From Pseudoalteromonas arabiensis (GTDB lineage Bacteria > Pseudomonadota > Gammaproteobacteria > Enterobacterales > Alteromonadaceae), in NCBI RefSeq assembly GCF_001550155.1, contig NZ_LRUF01000025.1:146646-210645 (forward strand): a stretch of 64,000 nt of DNA. The letters are read 5' to 3'. The notes beneath the pieces were generated by a model that worked only from the letters and a program-made list of their open reading frames with translations, was not told the origin of the DNA and did not search any database. This document shows, piece by piece, positions 9,099 to 17,351 of this stretch; positions within the stretch are counted from its first letter, which is position 1; each line of letters begins with the position of its first letter. The position numbers and the translations under genes are program-made.

Positions 9099-10109
9099 CT
9101 ATCGGTTGAGCTTTTGTAGTAATAGCTGTCTTATTCTTCTGGCCGTTAGTTCGTCGATATCCGCTAATATCCCTTGCGCAGGCTCAGCAACGTGGCTTGC
9201 TAAATCCACACCATCAGCAAACACATAATGATTAAATAGTTGCTGCCATTTCTGCTTATGCTCGTTTGGTAAGTCTTTAATTGCCAGCATACTGTGCAGC
9301 ATGGCATCAAATGGATTTGCTAAATACTCTGGGGCTTGTCGCCACCAATAGTTTACTAATACATTAAACGGACTGGTTGCGCTCACCTGATGCCACCAAA
9401 GTGCTGGAATATAAATAGCATCGCCAGGGCCAAGGGTGGCTGATTGCGCCTTTGCTACAGCCTCTTTAAAGCGCGGAAAGCGGCTGAAATCAGGATTATT
9501 AAAATCAACCAAGCTAATCGCTTGCCCAGCGGGTGTAAATTCGAGTGGGCCAACGTAAAGGTTATTGACCTGATCAGTTGGCAATAGAGTAAACGTACGC
9601 TCACCCGCAGCAACACAGGCTAGGTTATCAGCATTGTCATAGTGAGCCGCAATCTGGCTATGATTTCCCACCCAGAGACTTGTTAGGCAGTTATAATCGG
9701 TCACTGTTAATGGGTTCTTAAGGCTAAAGCTAGGAGCACAATACTCCACAGCAGTAGAGCCCATATATAGAGAATCACAGTCGGTTTGCGACAGTTTTAG
9801 TGCTAGTTTTTGTAGCACAGAAAGTAGATTATCGGCCTGCTGTGAAAAATTAAGCCCCGAGAAATCAGTGTTATAAAAATAACGACCTTGATGAATAGCG
9901 TCGCTGCTAAAACTACGTACTGGGGCGTGATTGGCAAGGCCTAAAAGGTAGTCCAAGGCGTTTTTAGAGCCTTGTTTAGCCGCGATGACTTGTGGCCAAT
10001 CAGCACAGAGATCTCTTATTACCAGTGGCTCAGTTTGCTCAGCTAAAAACAGTTTAAGATCAGCAATGCTGGAAGCATGGCATTCTTTTATTGGCGCAGC
10101 CACAAACAT
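9099..10109 (-). CDS. Cupin-like (JmjC/Cupin_8) protein, possible Fe(II)/2-oxoglutarate oxygenase
   Basis: A 336-residue protein with no signal peptide. The N-terminal part (EPLVIRDLCADWP) and the core are those of the cupin_8/JmjC fold. A metal-binding triad can be read as His156-x-Asp158 in AAHYDNADN and His240 in PALWWHQV, with the strand YIPALWWH typical of factor-inhibiting-HIF-like hydroxylases. It is the last gene of the halogenase-SapC-JmjC set; its ATG overlaps the SapC stop as TAATG, so they are translationally coupled. It could hydroxylate a protein or small molecule, but the substrate is unknown. The intact triad argues for an active enzyme. Confidence 0.8.
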   Translation of the reverse strand: MFVAAPIKECHASSIADLKLFLAEQTEPLVIRDLCADWPQVIAAKQGSKNALDYLLGLANHAPVRSFSSDAIHQGRYFYNTDFSGLNFSQQADNLLSVLQKLALKLSQTDCDSLYMGSTAVEYCAPSFSLKNPLTVTDYNCLTSLWVGNHSQIAAHYDNADNLACVAAGERTFTLLPTDQVNNLYVGPLEFTPAGQAISLVDFNNPDFSRFPRFKEAVAKAQSATLGPGDAIYIPALWWHQVSATSPFNVLVNYWWRQAPEYLANPFDAMLHSMLAIKDLPNEHKQKWQQLFNHYVFADGVDLASHVAEPAQGILADIDELTARRIRQLLLQKLNR

Positions 10110-10834
10110 TACTGCTTAGCCCACTTTTTATCAAGCAAATGAGGAATTTGCTCCATTGATGCCAGCACCATATAAATAGCCTGCAAGTCACCTTGTTGTT
10201 GTAACTGCTTGAGTTGTTCTGCAGTTAAGTTATTTAGTGCCTGCTGGTTAATGGTATAGAAACCAGTTACAGTGACCTTTTCACCATTTTTTTGAGCATA
10301 TTCAATGCTAAACGCTTCGAGTAAATCAACGCTTAGTAAACGTTCAAAAAACTGATTAATTGTTTGGTGTTCTTGATGTAACGCGTTAAGTACTTGAGCA
10401 ATATGATTTAAGTAATCGCTATTCCCACCATGTTCAAGGAAAATGGCTTCACCATCGCGTGTGCTTATACGTGGGCTGTCTAAATCAATATGTACCACCA
10501 GTGATTGCTCAGGAATGCCATTGTTATACTGGGTTTGTTGACCAATTAAAAATGGCTGGCGCTGCATACTCAGTGGTAAGTAACTCAGTTGTAATTCGGC
10601 TTGTTCGTTAAGCAACAAGTTCTCGCCATTTTCAAAACCAAATAAAGCGAGGGCTTCAAATTGGCCTGTTTGCGGGTGCTTACGAAATACGATGGGTTGA
10701 TTTGCTTGAACTTTAGCAAACTCGCTTGGGAATACGGTAGCACAGCTAATATTATCGCCCCAGTTAGCACCGCGTGTAGTGATCACTTTTAGGTCTTTAT
10801 GGCTGATGTTATCAAGTAATACATGATTGGCCAT
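10109..10834 (-). CDS. SapC-like family protein
   Basis: A 241-residue soluble protein with no signal or membrane segment. It resembles the family named SapC (after a Campylobacter/Rickettsia surface-layer-associated protein), with features such as PIVFRKHPQTGQFEALALFG, LPLSMQRQPFLIG and ALHQEHQTINQF. It should not be confused with the SapC permease of the antimicrobial-peptide ABC transporter. Biochemical function is not established. It is sandwiched between the halogenase-like gene (20-bp gap) and the JmjC-like gene (stop-start overlap). Such trios often accompany TonB-dependent receptors in Proteobacteria, so a shared role is likely. Confidence 0.75.
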   Translation of the reverse strand: MANHVLLDNISHKDLKVITTRGANWGDNISCATVFPSEFAKVQANQPIVFRKHPQTGQFEALALFGFENGENLLLNEQAELQLSYLPLSMQRQPFLIGQQTQYNNGIPEQSLVVHIDLDSPRISTRDGEAIFLEHGGNSDYLNHIAQVLNALHQEHQTINQFFERLLSVDLLEAFSIEYAQKNGEKVTVTGFYTINQQALNNLTAEQLKQLQQQGDLQAIYMVLASMEQIPHLLDKKWAKQ

Positions 10835-10854
10835 TGGGCCTCCTAATGCTGAGA

Positions 10855-12396
10855 TTAAATAGGTTGAATGCCAAATTGCTGAATATGATTTAACAGCTCG
10901 CGGTTCGTTGGTAGTTGTTGTAATCCGCGTTTGGCTTGTTGTTGGTTAGCACTAAAGTGTTCAACAATCGCTGAAGGCATTGTTAGAGCTGGAAATTGCG
11001 GTAGTTGTTTCATGCCATAAAGTACATACTGGTAACTAGCCGCAGAGAAAACTTCTTGAGCGCGGTCAAAGTCGTTTAGCCATGGACTTTGATATTGCCA
11101 CAGTGCTAAATTTTCTTGTAACTGCTCTGGGATTGAGTTTGCTTCTTTATGGGCTTGCCAATAGGGGCTAGTGCGTTTTGACAACACGTAATGCAGCTTT
11201 AAAAATTCAATAATACGCTGCCAGCGATAATGGCACTGCTCATCAAAACGCTTGGCTAGTGTCGGCATTGCAGCACGATGTGTTGGGAAATTAGCAAGTA
11301 AGTTATTCAGGCCAAGCTCCACCATGACTAACGCTGAGGCTTCAAGTGGCTCAATAAAGCCTGCAGACATACCAATAGCTAAACAGTTTTTATACCAAAA
11401 ACGGCGTCTAAAGCCCGGGGTAAAGCTGATTTCACGAAAGGTTAGTTCACTTTGGTTTGTATCGGGTTGGGATTTTGCAATGTATTGGCTAAGCGCTTGT
11501 TTAGCATCTTCACTGCTGGCAAAGCGGCTTGAGTATACCATACCCAGACCATGGCGGCTTTGTAAGCCGATATCCCAAATCCAACCAGCATCTTGCGCAG
11601 TGGCTTTGGTATAAGACAGGATCTCTTGCTGCGGGTTTAAATAAGGCACCTGTACGGCCACAGCACGATCGTTAAATAGTACATCTTGTTGCTCGATTAG
11701 TTCGATACCGTAATGTTGATGTAACAGCTTTGCGTGGGTGCCTGAGCAATCAATAAATAAATCACCCGTAATAGCGCCATGATCGCGGGTTTGCAATGAA
11801 CTAATATAGCCATCTTCATCACTATTAATGCGTTCAACATGACTGACAATATGCTCAACGTTTAGTTTTGTTGTGCAGTGCTGTTGTAGCAGCATGGCAA
11901 ACTTACCGGCATCTAAATGATAGCCATAGTTTGCTTCACCTTGATAGGCGCTATGTAAGTGGTTTTTCGGTGCTTTATGGTGATCGCACAAGTAGGTTTG
12001 GCTTGCCACTGCGTGGCTGAAACTCACCGCATCTTTGTTAGCAAACCAGTAAGGTGCAATATTTAATTGCTGATACGCAACAGGTAAGCTGAACGGGTGG
12101 TAATAATGTGTGTTACCTTCATCTTCGCACCAGCCATCAAAGCGTGAACCTTGTTTAAAAGACGCATCACAGCGTTGAATAAATTCACTTTCGCTAATGC
12201 CGATGGTTTTTAAGGTTTGTCGCATAGTCGGCCAAGTACCTTCACCGACACCAATGGTGGCAATATCTGGCGACTCAATCAGGGTGATCTGTGCGTTGTG
12301 AGTTAAATGGGGTTGGGCAGCAATTAACCCTGCAGATAACCAACCTGCAGTACCACCACCTAAAATGACGACTTTTTTTACTTCTTTGTGTTGCAT
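10855..12396 (-). CDS. Flavin-dependent tryptophan-halogenase-like protein
   Basis: A 513-residue protein from the ATG at 12396 (a TTG six bases upstream is the alternative; GAGG lies just before both). The FAD-binding GGGTAGW is at residues 13-19 and GVGEGTWPT follows near 49-57. The catalytic Lys of halogenases corresponds to Lys81 in SFKQGSRFDGW. The halogenase motif WxWxIP is present as WIWDIG (Trp272, Trp274), with Gly replacing Pro. GFIEPLEASA matches the conserved active-site segment. It belongs to the clade found beside TonB-dependent receptors, whose natural substrates are mostly unknown. It lacks a partner flavin reductase here. It lies 84 bp after the receptor, behind a terminator. 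Confidence 0.85.
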   Translation of the reverse strand: MQHKEVKKVVILGGGTAGWLSAGLIAAQPHLTHNAQITLIESPDIATIGVGEGTWPTMRQTLKTIGISESEFIQRCDASFKQGSRFDGWCEDEGNTHYYHPFSLPVAYQQLNIAPYWFANKDAVSFSHAVASQTYLCDHHKAPKNHLHSAYQGEANYGYHLDAGKFAMLLQQHCTTKLNVEHIVSHVERINSDEDGYISSLQTRDHGAITGDLFIDCSGTHAKLLHQHYGIELIEQQDVLFNDRAVAVQVPYLNPQQEILSYTKATAQDAGWIWDIGLQSRHGLGMVYSSRFASSEDAKQALSQYIAKSQPDTNQSELTFREISFTPGFRRRFWYKNCLAIGMSAGFIEPLEASALVMVELGLNNLLANFPTHRAAMPTLAKRFDEQCHYRWQRIIEFLKLHYVLSKRTSPYWQAHKEANSIPEQLQENLALWQYQSPWLNDFDRAQEVFSAASYQYVLYGMKQLPQFPALTMPSAIVEHFSANQQQAKRGLQQLPTNRELLNHIQQFGIQPI

Positions 12397-12443
12397 ATTC
12401 AAGGCTACCTCAAATGCTATATAGACAAACTAGCATAATTGTG

Positions 12444-12474
12444 AAAAAAAAAGCCGCTGTTGAGCGGCTTTTTT
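12444..12474. terminator. Rho-independent terminator between receptor and halogenase gene
   Basis: An 8-bp GC-rich stem AAGCCGCT/AGCGGCTT (12451-12458 and 12463-12470) with a 4-base loop is flanked by A-runs and T-runs, so it can act in both directions. For leftward transcription it lies just after the receptor gene stop at 12487. It would reduce or block read-through into the halogenase, SapC and JmjC genes. Confidence 0.85.
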
Positions 12475-12486
12475 GACAACAAAATG

Positions 12487-15432
12487 CTAGAACGAGTAGC
12501 GGAAGCCGATGTTGTAGCGCGCACCGTATTGGTTTGCACGTAACAGCTGCTCAGAGTAACGAACGTAGGTACGCTGCGTTTCATCTGTTAGGTTTAGACC
12601 TTCAACAAACACCGTTAGGTTCTCGTTTACTGCATAGTTCACGTTGATATCCCACTGGCCGTAAGACTCAGTGAAGATTGGTGAAGCATGTTGGTCAAAG
12701 CCTGTTAAGAATTCATCACGCCAGTTATAAGAAACACGAGCTGATAAACCGTCTAAATCATAAATAGCAGAGAAGTTAGCTGAATCACTTAAGCCAGGCA
12801 GAGCAAATTGATAGCCGATCGCATCTCGGTCTGCTTCAACATCACCGAATACGAAAGTCGCGTTGGCGGCAATACCAAAGCCCGAATCACCAAACATATG
12901 TTGTGCTGCCAGCTCCCAACCCCAAAGGTTACCTGTTTCCACATTGGTGTCGCGAGACACATCAAAGATTGTTAGTGGATCAGTGCCAATGCCTGTAATA
13001 CCTGTTCCTTGCTCAGTTCCTTGATTTTCATTGATTTTATCGTGAATAGCTTGGTCAGAAGGTGTTACTCCTTCTGCAGCTAAGTCTTCACGCGCTTGAT
13101 CAGCACGCTCGCCAAGGAATGGGTCACGAATATCTCCCATGGTCTCTTGGGTTGTAATGTTAACAATGAAATTCTCAACTTGTTTACGATAGTAACCTGC
13201 AGATAGGTAACTGCCTTCGCCATAATAATATTCAAGTGATAAATCTATGTTGTCAGCGACGAATGGTTTCAAGTCAGGGTTACCCACAGCCACTTTACGT
13301 TGACCTACTTTTGGGTTACCTAAGAATGAGGTTGTTGAACGCAGTGAATCAACCGGAGGGCGAGCGAGTGTTCGGCTATACGAAAAGCGAGCCATTACAT
13401 CTTCTGTCACTTCAACATTAATATCTAAGTTTGGTAAAAATTCACTGGTGCTACCTTCACCACTTGCGAAAGCCTGCTCACCAAAGTTATATGACCACTC
13501 ATTACCATTAACCCAGGTAATACCTGTTGCAGGTTTTTCTAGGCTTTGCGAACTAACATCTGTTTTTTCATAGCGTAAACCGACTGCCATGGTGACATAC
13601 ATATTGTTAAACTCAGTTTCAAAGTTTGCTTGAGTGTAGAATGATAGGGTCTTTTCGCTTACTCGATGATCATTATCAATCGGCCCAGCTTGCACCATAC
13701 CATTTAATTCAGCAGGCCAGCTACATGCGCCAATGCCGCCATCTGGGTGGTCACAGTCAATGCTTTGGGCAATCGCGACTATCTCATCAAAGTCAGCATC
13801 GTAGTAGTAGTTTAATAGCTTATCGTTACCGCCGCCTGAGAAGCCGTCTAATAAACCTGAACTATCAACACGAGTAAACAGGTCATCATTGTACCAATCA
13901 GCTGAGTTTAACCACCAACCAGCAGCAAGTTGCTCTGAATAAGCTTGTGTGGTTCTAAAGTCAATTTTGGTATGTGAAACACCAAAATTGATACTTGTAA
14001 GGGCGCTATTATTTTCGTTTAACCAAGTCCCTTTTAACTGGTACTGATCAAGATCATTTGTGTTCGTATCTTTATTAACCCCAGCAAATAGCGTTCCCAT
14101 ATCACTTGGCAGAAGCTCTGCTTGGCCATTGGTTAATGTCATATCAATTAGCGGTATTTCGCCTTGGCTAAAATCAGCCATTTTTTCATCGATATTAACA
14201 GTCGGGTTTTCACACCATGAACATGAGGTATTACCAATGATCATAAAGGCATCATGACCTAAACCAACCCCCGCGGTTTCTGCTGATGAGTTATGAGCAT
14301 CAAACTCAATATTTAAAGTATCGGTTACTTGCCAATCAATATTTAAACCAAGTGATTTATTTTCGTTGGTTGTTGCACCCCGGTTGAGGTTCGTTGAGTA
14401 ATCTCCACCGAACTCGCTAACCTTAGTATACGTCCCATTTTCGTTAATCGTTGCAGAACTAACATTACCCCCGTTGTTAAACCATACACCAAAACTACGG
14501 CCGTCTTTTTCAAATTCTAGTTTTGAATAAGTGTAATCAAGGGTTGTCGTTACGCGATCACTCGGTGCGTATTGCAGTACAAGTTGGCCATTGGTACGTT
14601 TACGCGAGTTATCGGAGAAAGCGTAGCCCGCATTTTGCGGGTACCAAGTTGTACCGTCTGCACGTTGATTGTTGTCTGTTACACTTAAGTTTGGTGAAGT
14701 AGAGAGATCGACATTTGGGATCCAGTTATCAACCGCCATTGATTGCTCGCGGTTATCGCGTTCTTGTACTGAACCTGAGATTAAAATACCAAATTTGTCA
14801 TCATTAAACGTATTACTGTAAATGCCTGATAATTCTGGTGTTATATCATCACCAGTTTCATTTGATGTATCGTGAACGGCTTTTGCACCGATAGAAGCAT
14901 GTAAACCAGGATTTGAAAGTGGCTTTGCAGTCGTGATATTAACCGTTGCGCCAATGCCGCCGCTTGGGATGTCGGCACGCGCTGTTTTATACACTTCAAC
15001 ACCGCTTACACTTTCTGTTGCGATGTCACCAAAATCGAATGAACGTCCGCCGGTTGTTGGCATTTGGCGATTGTTTAAGGTCACTAGATTAAACTCAGGA
15101 CCAAAACCACGCACGGTAATTTTGCTACCTTCACCGTTACTTCGGTCGATAGAGACACCGGTGATACGTTGCAGTGACTCGGCTAGGTTCGTGTCTGGGA
15201 ACTTACCAATGTCTTCTGAAGTGATTGCATCAACAACACCCGTAGATTGGCGTTTGATGTCCATTGATTTTACAAGGCTACCGCGAATCCCCGATACTTG
15301 TATAACTTCAATATCACTTGCTTTGTCGGATTGTTCTTCGGCGACAGCTGAGTGAGGAACTAGCGCGCTTAAACCCATTGCCACAGACAGGCTAATGGCA
15401 AGCTGCTTTCTCTTGAATTGTGTGTGGTTCAT
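12487..15432 (-). CDS. TonB-dependent receptor, probable glucan-oligosaccharide importer
   Basis: A 981-residue outer-membrane receptor. A signal peptide (about residues 1-31, ending SAVA) precedes a TonB-box-like IEVIQVSGIRGSL. The plug domain (about 55-190) contains FPDTNLAESLQRITGVSIDR and GSKITVRGFGPEFNLVTLNN. A long 22-strand barrel follows and ends in GARYNIGFRYSF, with the terminal Phe needed for outer-membrane assembly. The family is the TonB-dependent receptor group linked to carbohydrate uptake in Proteobacteria. LacI-type operators at 15476 and 15530 match those of the GH1/GH3/GH16 promoter, which points to beta-glucan oligosaccharides as cargo. The cargo is inferred. Confidence 0.93.
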   Translation of the reverse strand: MNHTQFKRKQLAISLSVAMGLSALVPHSAVAEEQSDKASDIEVIQVSGIRGSLVKSMDIKRQSTGVVDAITSEDIGKFPDTNLAESLQRITGVSIDRSNGEGSKITVRGFGPEFNLVTLNNRQMPTTGGRSFDFGDIATESVSGVEVYKTARADIPSGGIGATVNITTAKPLSNPGLHASIGAKAVHDTSNETGDDITPELSGIYSNTFNDDKFGILISGSVQERDNREQSMAVDNWIPNVDLSTSPNLSVTDNNQRADGTTWYPQNAGYAFSDNSRKRTNGQLVLQYAPSDRVTTTLDYTYSKLEFEKDGRSFGVWFNNGGNVSSATINENGTYTKVSEFGGDYSTNLNRGATTNENKSLGLNIDWQVTDTLNIEFDAHNSSAETAGVGLGHDAFMIIGNTSCSWCENPTVNIDEKMADFSQGEIPLIDMTLTNGQAELLPSDMGTLFAGVNKDTNTNDLDQYQLKGTWLNENNSALTSINFGVSHTKIDFRTTQAYSEQLAAGWWLNSADWYNDDLFTRVDSSGLLDGFSGGGNDKLLNYYYDADFDEIVAIAQSIDCDHPDGGIGACSWPAELNGMVQAGPIDNDHRVSEKTLSFYTQANFETEFNNMYVTMAVGLRYEKTDVSSQSLEKPATGITWVNGNEWSYNFGEQAFASGEGSTSEFLPNLDINVEVTEDVMARFSYSRTLARPPVDSLRSTTSFLGNPKVGQRKVAVGNPDLKPFVADNIDLSLEYYYGEGSYLSAGYYRKQVENFIVNITTQETMGDIRDPFLGERADQAREDLAAEGVTPSDQAIHDKINENQGTEQGTGITGIGTDPLTIFDVSRDTNVETGNLWGWELAAQHMFGDSGFGIAANATFVFGDVEADRDAIGYQFALPGLSDSANFSAIYDLDGLSARVSYNWRDEFLTGFDQHASPIFTESYGQWDINVNYAVNENLTVFVEGLNLTDETQRTYVRYSEQLLRANQYGARYNIGFRYSF

Positions 15433-15473
15433 GCAAATCTCCAGATTTGGTTTTATTTTTGTGTTTGTTGTCT

Positions 15474-15491
15474 AATGTAAGCGCTTACATT
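15474..15491. promoter_or_regulatory. LacI-type operator upstream of the TonB-dependent receptor
   Basis: AATGTAAGCGCTTACATT is an 18-bp perfect palindrome with the same 14-bp core (15476-15489) as the operator at 4074-4087. It lies about 42-59 bp upstream of the receptor start. The identity of core sites 11 kb apart supports control by one LacI-family protein. Confidence 0.85.
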
Positions 15492-15529
15492 TTGTTGCAA
15501 AAAAAATCGCCGAACCCGATTTTTATAAA

Positions 15530-15543
15530 TGTAACCGCTTACA
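15530..15543. promoter_or_regulatory. LacI-type operator, second site upstream of the receptor
   Basis: TGTAACCGCTTACA matches the TGTAAGCGCTTACA palindrome except for one base. Its centre is 54 bp from that of the site at 15476-15489, close to the 59 bp seen at the divergent promoter. Paired sites about five helical turns apart allow cooperative binding or a small repression loop. Confidence 0.75.
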
Positions 15544-15728
15544 ATAAGTTATTAGAAAGTAAAACAATCGTCAATAAAAATAACTTTTATGAACGCAATT
15601 AATATGTATGTTCATGTTATTATAGATATTATTTTAGCTATAATTTTATTGTTGTAGTATGAAATGTATCTATTTTTAGCAATAATTGAAAAGGTTGCTC
15701 ACCGAAAAGCACAATCTAGGAGACCATC

Positions 15729-16340
15729 ATGCGAGCAGTTAAATTTGTAAATGAGTTAGTCACACCAAGTAAAGTGGTTTGTGTTGGCCGAAATTATGCC
15801 GCTCATATCGCAGAGCTTAATAATGAAACGCCAACGAGTATGGTGTTATTTATTAAACCCAATAGTGCTTTGTCAGATACGCTTCATGCTACTCATGGTG
15901 CTGAACAGTTACATTATGAAACGGAGTTGTGCTTTTTAGTTAAAGATAAACAGCTTGCAGGTGTAGGACTTGGGCTTGACCTAACAAAGCGCCGTTTACA
16001 ATCCACTTTAAAAGGAAAGGGGCTACCTTGGGAGCGCGCCAAGGCATTTAATGGTGCCGCTCTTTTTAGTGACTTCGTACCATGTAATGATACCAAGCAT
16101 TATCAGTTTAGTTTACTGATAGATGGTGAGCCTGCTCAGTATGGTGACACACAATTAATGCTCCATAATGCCGAGAAAATCTTATCTGAAATCAGTGAAT
16201 TTCTGGATCTCGAAGACGGCGATATCATTATGACCGGCACCCCTGAAGGAGTTGGGGAGGTTGAATCTGGTTCAACTTTCCAAGTGGTGCTTATGGACGA
16301 ACAGAGTGAGGTGTTGTCTCACCAGTGGCTGGCTGTTTGA
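15729..16340 (+). CDS. Fumarylacetoacetate hydrolase (FAH) family protein
   Basis: A 203-residue soluble enzyme, the length of single-domain FAH proteins such as acylpyruvases (YcgM type). Metal-binding acidic residues are in HYETELCFLV (Glu64, Glu66) and LGLDLTKRRLQ (Asp84). A conserved Lys follows in WERAKAFNGAA (Lys105), and the C-terminal signature IIMTGTPEGVG is intact. A ribosome site TAGGAG lies 8 bases before the ATG. The likely activity is hydrolysis of acylpyruvates or decarboxylation of oxaloacetate; the family does not allow a single choice. Its last 50 bp overlap the convergent binding-protein gene. Confidence 0.88.
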   Translation: MRAVKFVNELVTPSKVVCVGRNYAAHIAELNNETPTSMVLFIKPNSALSDTLHATHGAEQLHYETELCFLVKDKQLAGVGLGLDLTKRRLQSTLKGKGLPWERAKAFNGAALFSDFVPCNDTKHYQFSLLIDGEPAQYGDTQLMLHNAEKILSEISEFLDLEDGDIIMTGTPEGVGEVESGSTFQVVLMDEQSEVLSHQWLAV

Positions 16341-17217
16341 TTGGGTTTAATATCAAGCGCTCATATTGTGACGAAAAATCTGCAAAGTTTTGCTCTAACC
16401 ATACTCGTTGACTCTGTTGGTAGCGCTCACTGGGTAATACTTTCGTTTTTAATGCATGATTGATTTCAGCGAGTACTTTTTCGGCGTAATTATTTGGAGC
16501 ACTTGTTGAGCAACCAATCGCGCCAAGCATAATACTTTGCTTTGGATTACTAATGGTTAGCTTTTCTATATATTGTTGATTTTTTTGATTGTAGTAATCA
16601 GCAACAAACGGATAATCAATTGTGTAATCAATATAACCATGCTGAAGTTGCGAAAGAATAGCGTAACTCGGATGACTACCTGTGCTACTAAGCGCTGCAC
16701 TTTCATATAGCTTGGTATTTTTAGCTATTTTTTCAAATTTGCTCCCGAATTTACGAGCATCGTTTTGCCCAAACATAAATCTTGAGTCAGTCAGTAATGA
16801 AATTAAAGATACGGGATTACCATGAATTTGAGTTATCTTTTTTGCTTGCTCATGAGTACTCAGTATTGTGAAAGGAGGGTAAACCGTGGTGGGGATTGAG
16901 TAAGTCGCACGCTTAGTTTTTTGTTCCCGATGAATCATGCAAGAGTAACACGCCATATGACCTTCATCGAGGTACTTCCCAGCTCTTTTTTGCGGTAGTA
17001 ATACTTTACTGTGATTAATGTTAGGCAGTGCTTCGATGAGCATATCTGTAATTTCATTACACAGACCACCGTATTGGTTTTTGTCGTTTTTTTCTAGATA
17101 AAACGGCTTGCTGTCATTTTCCAGCCAAGTAATTGATAAGGTTTCAGAGGCGTGAGTCAACGGAGCTAAAAATAAGCTTAAAACAGTATAAATTTTTAAC
17201 TTCATATGCTTACTCAT
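16291..17217 (-). CDS. Periplasmic solute-binding-protein-like protein (type 2 PBP fold)
   Basis: A 308-residue protein with a signal peptide (MKLKIYTVLSLFLAPLTHA, cleaved before SETL). The body looks like extracellular solute-binding family 3: an N-terminal LSITWLENDSKPFYLEK, a GGLCNEITDMLIEAL segment and a later YIDYTIDYPFVADYY segment. There is no ABC permease or ATPase nearby, so it may feed a sensor or act alone, as such stand-alone proteins often do in these genomes. An ATG four codons inside (17205) is an alternative start. Four cysteines are visible, including an MACYSC pair. Its 3' end overlaps the FAH-family gene by 50 bp. The ligand is unknown. Confidence 0.7.
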   Translation of the reverse strand: MSKHMKLKIYTVLSLFLAPLTHASETLSITWLENDSKPFYLEKNDKNQYGGLCNEITDMLIEALPNINHSKVLLPQKRAGKYLDEGHMACYSCMIHREQKTKRATYSIPTTVYPPFTILSTHEQAKKITQIHGNPVSLISLLTDSRFMFGQNDARKFGSKFEKIAKNTKLYESAALSSTGSHPSYAILSQLQHGYIDYTIDYPFVADYYNQKNQQYIEKLTISNPKQSIMLGAIGCSTSAPNNYAEKVLAEINHALKTKVLPSERYQQSQRVWLEQNFADFSSQYERLILNPIKQPATGETTPHSVRP

Positions 17218-17294
17218 TGAGTACCCGTTTTCAAAATTACTTATGTTAACTATACACTAAAGTATTGAAAATATAACGGGTTGTTAAGTAAATT

Positions 17295-17336
17295 ACTGAA
17301 TAAGTATTAATTTTTAGGTGTTAATACTTATTCAGT
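17295..17336. repeat. Perfect 16-bp AT-rich inverted repeat
   Basis: ACTGAATAAGTATTAA (17295-17310) is perfectly repeated inverted at 17321-17336 around a 10-base loop. It lies 15 bp past the stop of the aldo/keto reductase gene (leftward) and about 80 bp upstream of the binding-protein gene. It could be a terminator of the reductase operon or a regulator-binding site. It is too AT-rich to be a classic GC-stem terminator. Confidence 0.6.
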
Positions 17337-17351
17337 CAGAAGCTTTAAATA

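Noticed and set aside
11490..11500. AAGCGCTTG resembling the LacI operator core
   Set aside because: Lies inside the halogenase coding region and lacks the outer TGT/ACA arms.
14933..15355. 140-codon plus-strand ORF opposite the TonB-dependent receptor N-terminus
   Set aside because: Antisense shadow of the plug domain; no signal, motif or ribosome site that would support it.
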